From Pseudomonas sp. GD04091 (GTDB taxonomy: Bacteria > Pseudomonadota > Gammaproteobacteria > Pseudomonadales > Pseudomonadaceae): 64,000 nt of DNA. Below the pieces are notes generated by a model. It was not told the origin of the DNA and did not search any database. It saw only the letters and a list, made by a program, of their open reading frames with translations. Both the position numbers and the translations under genes were made by a program. The stretch spans positions 124,001 to 188,000 of the forward strand of contig NZ_JAOEBG010000008.1 in assembly GCF_029836165.1 (NCBI RefSeq). Direction: 5' to 3'. Shown here piece after piece: positions 62,480 to 64,000 of this stretch (positions are counted from its first letter, which is position 1; each line of letters opens with the position of its first letter).

Positions 62480-63658
62480 TTAATTCAAGAAGTACTGCAG
62501 CAGGTCGTTGAGGAACAGCTGGCCGCGCGGCGTTGCCGCCAGTCGATCCGGTTCGACCCGCAAAAGGCCTTTTCGTTCGGCCTCGCGGCGGGCTTCGGCA
62601 AGTTGCGCCAGGGGCAGGCCGGTACGCAGGCTGAACAGCTCGGCCTCCACGCCATCGGTGAGGCGCAGCGCGTTCATCAGGAACTCGAAAGGTAGCTCAT
62701 CGGCCGGGAGCAGCTTCTCGCCGGCCTTGAAGGGCTTGGCCGGGTTCAGGTAATCCTTGGGCAGGCGGGTCTTCCAGGTGCGCAGGATGCGCCCGTCCGG
62801 GAACGACAGCTTGCCATGGGCGCCGGCCCCGATGCCGATGAAGTCGCCGAAGCGCCAGTAGTTCAGGTTGTGCCGTGCGGCACGACCGGCCTGGGCGTAG
62901 GCCGACACTTCGTACTGCCGATAGCCGTGCTCGCTCATCAGCGTCTGGCCGGCCTCCTGGATGTCCCAGAGAATATCGTCCTCGGGCAGCTCCGGTGGTT
63001 GGCTCCAGAACACCGTGTTCGGCTCCAGCGTCAGCTGGTACCAGGACAGGTGCGTCGGCCCCAGGTCGATGGCCTGGCGCAGGTCGCCCAGCGCATCGTC
63101 CAGCGATTGGTCCGGCAGGCCGTGCATCAGGTCGAGGTTGAAGTTGTCGAAGCCGGCCGCGCGGGCCATGCCGGCGGCGCGAACCGCTTCATCACCGTTG
63201 TGGATGCGCCCCAGCTTCTCCAGTTTGGCCGGCTGGAAGCTCTGCACGCCGATGGACAGGCGGTTGATGCCAGTCTGCCGGTAGGCCTTGAATTTTTCCT
63301 GCTCGAAGGTGCCGGGGTTGGCCTCGAGGGTGATCTCGATATCCGGGGCGAACGGGATGCGTTGCTCGACACCGCGCAGCAGTCGGCCAAGCGCATCCGC
63401 GCTGAACAGGCTGGGCGTGCCACCGCCGAAGAAGATCGTGCTGATGGGGCGGCCCTGGACGGCAGGCAGTTCCTGGTCGAGGTCGGCGAGCAGGGCATCG
63501 ACGTATTCGGCTTCCGGCAGCGTCGGGCCGGCCTGGTGCGAGTTGAAGTCGCAATAGGGGCATTTGCGCACGCACCAGGGGATATGGATATACAGCGACA
63601 GCGGCGGGAGTTCGGGGAGAATCAGGCCCGCCGGCTGCAAGGACAGCTTGTCGGTCAT
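62480..63658 (-). CDS. hemW: Heme chaperone HemW (radical SAM, formerly annotated as coproporphyrinogen oxidase-like)
   Basis: Radical SAM protein of 392 residues. The [4Fe-4S]/SAM motif is CVRKCPYC (Cys 29, 33, 36) in [31 protein letters not shown] and [19 protein letters not shown] follow, and the HemW-specific RHNLNYWR is present near residue 265. The extra cysteine of true HemN (CxxxCxxCxC) is replaced by Phe, in line with the heme-chaperone role. The start overlaps the rdgB stop by four bases, so the two genes are coupled. Confidence 0.94.
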   Translation of the reverse strand: MTDKLSLQPAGLILPELPPLSLYIHIPWCVRKCPYCDFNSHQAGPTLPEAEYVDALLADLDQELPAVQGRPISTIFFGGGTPSLFSADALGRLLRGVEQRIPFAPDIEITLEANPGTFEQEKFKAYRQTGINRLSIGVQSFQPAKLEKLGRIHNGDEAVRAAGMARAAGFDNFNLDLMHGLPDQSLDDALGDLRQAIDLGPTHLSWYQLTLEPNTVFWSQPPELPEDDILWDIQEAGQTLMSEHGYRQYEVSAYAQAGRAARHNLNYWRFGDFIGIGAGAHGKLSFPDGRILRTWKTRLPKDYLNPAKPFKAGEKLLPADELPFEFLMNALRLTDGVEAELFSLRTGLPLAQLAEARREAERKGLLRVEPDRLAATPRGQLFLNDLLQYFLN

Positions 63659-64000
63659 GCCAGGCCCAGACGTTGACGCAGCAGGGCCATGGCGCGGGCG
63701 CGGTGGCTGAGCTGGTTCTTTTCGAGCGGGGCAAGGTCGGCACTGGAGCAGTTGCGCTCCGGGACCCAGAACAGCGGGTCGTAGCCGAAGCCGTGCTCGC
63801 CGCTGGCCTCGAACAGGATGCTACCGTGCCACAGGCCTTCACAGAGGATCGGCAGCGGATCGTCGGCATGTCGCACCAACGCCAGCACACAGACGAACTG
63901 CGCGCCACGCTGCTCTTCTGGCACGTCCTTGAGCGCTTCGAGCAGCTTGGCGTTGTTCGCCGCATCGCCCTTGCCGTCGGCGTAGCGGGCCGAGTAGATG
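63655..64000 (-). CDS. rdgB: dITP/XTP pyrophosphatase RdgB (5' part outside the window)
   Basis: House-cleaning nucleotide pyrophosphatase that removes ITP/XTP. About 115 C-terminal residues are visible, starting with [20 protein letters not shown], then [14 protein letters not shown], the family hallmark [15 protein letters not shown] and [13 protein letters not shown]. The frame stays open to the window edge, so the start lies beyond base 64000. The stop overlaps the hemW start by four bases. High confidence from the conserved GFGYDPLF block and gene order. Confidence 0.94.
   Translation of the reverse strand, partial: IYSARYADGKGDAANNAKLLEALKDVPEEQRGAQFVCVLALVRHADDPLPILCEGLWHGSILFEASGEHGFGYDPLFWVPERNCSSADLAPLEKNQLSHRARAMALLRQRLGLA

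Overview
The window looks like a chromosomal segment of a Pseudomonas putida-group bacterium. GC content is high with strong G/C at third codon positions. Gene blocks such as rdgB-hemW-(DUF3392)-trmB-thiG-thiS-mtgA-rpoH-ftsXEY and ilvD-rlmI-mutM-coaD-calB-sseA are arranged as in that group (recalled, not searched). Two families of REP palindromes typical of these genomes sit between genes. No rRNA, tRNA, CRISPR array, prophage or insertion sequence was recognised.

Left part (1-10300) is a sulfur and amino-acid uptake region: the end of a sulfate ABC operon (cysW fragment, cysA), a tonB-exbB-exbD operon, a small serine hydrolase followed by an unusual AAA+ protein of the sigma-54 activator family, an orphan MetQ-like binding protein, and a complete polar amino-acid ABC transporter. 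Several of these promoters, and that of the cystine carrier tcyP at 30.6-32.0 kb, share a TTATTCC/GGAATAA element that may be a sulfur-regulator (CysB-like) site.

Middle part (10300-33300): a Cache-type chemoreceptor, a LysR regulator, a MATE pump, a DUF1127 gene behind an array of AACTGTAC operator half-sites, and a secreted-protein operon of three DUF2388 paralogues plus a two-domain DUF4105 protein. Then come a GFA-family protein, CitMHS, TerC and Na/Pi-type transporters, a membrane-anchored M16 peptidase and a DUF5924/DUF2914 membrane protein. An ECF sigma/FecR/TonB-receptor signalling trio, tcyP and a phosphorylcholine phosphatase finish the region.

Right part (33300-64000) is mostly conserved housekeeping: ilvD, rlmI, an HDOD protein, mutM, ggt, a ferredoxin and coaD. 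A GMC dehydrogenase / Tat-signal subunit / aldehyde dehydrogenase operon lies divergent from a TetR regulator, followed by sseA and a YheT-like hydrolase. Two separate M16 peptidase pairs (catalytic plus non-catalytic subunit) flank rsmD. Then follow ftsY-ftsE-ftsX-rpoH, mtgA, a DUF423 gene, thiS-thiG-trmB, a locus of very small ORFs with a 16-bp direct repeat, a DUF3392 gene, hemW and partial rdgB.

The best candidates for something not yet described are the shared promoter element of the sulfur genes, the AAA+ protein that has lost its sigma-54 contact loop and arginine fingers, the DUF2388/DUF4105 operon, the AACTGTAC array, the REP element read in frame inside ftsY, and the small-ORF locus at 61.6-62.1 kb.
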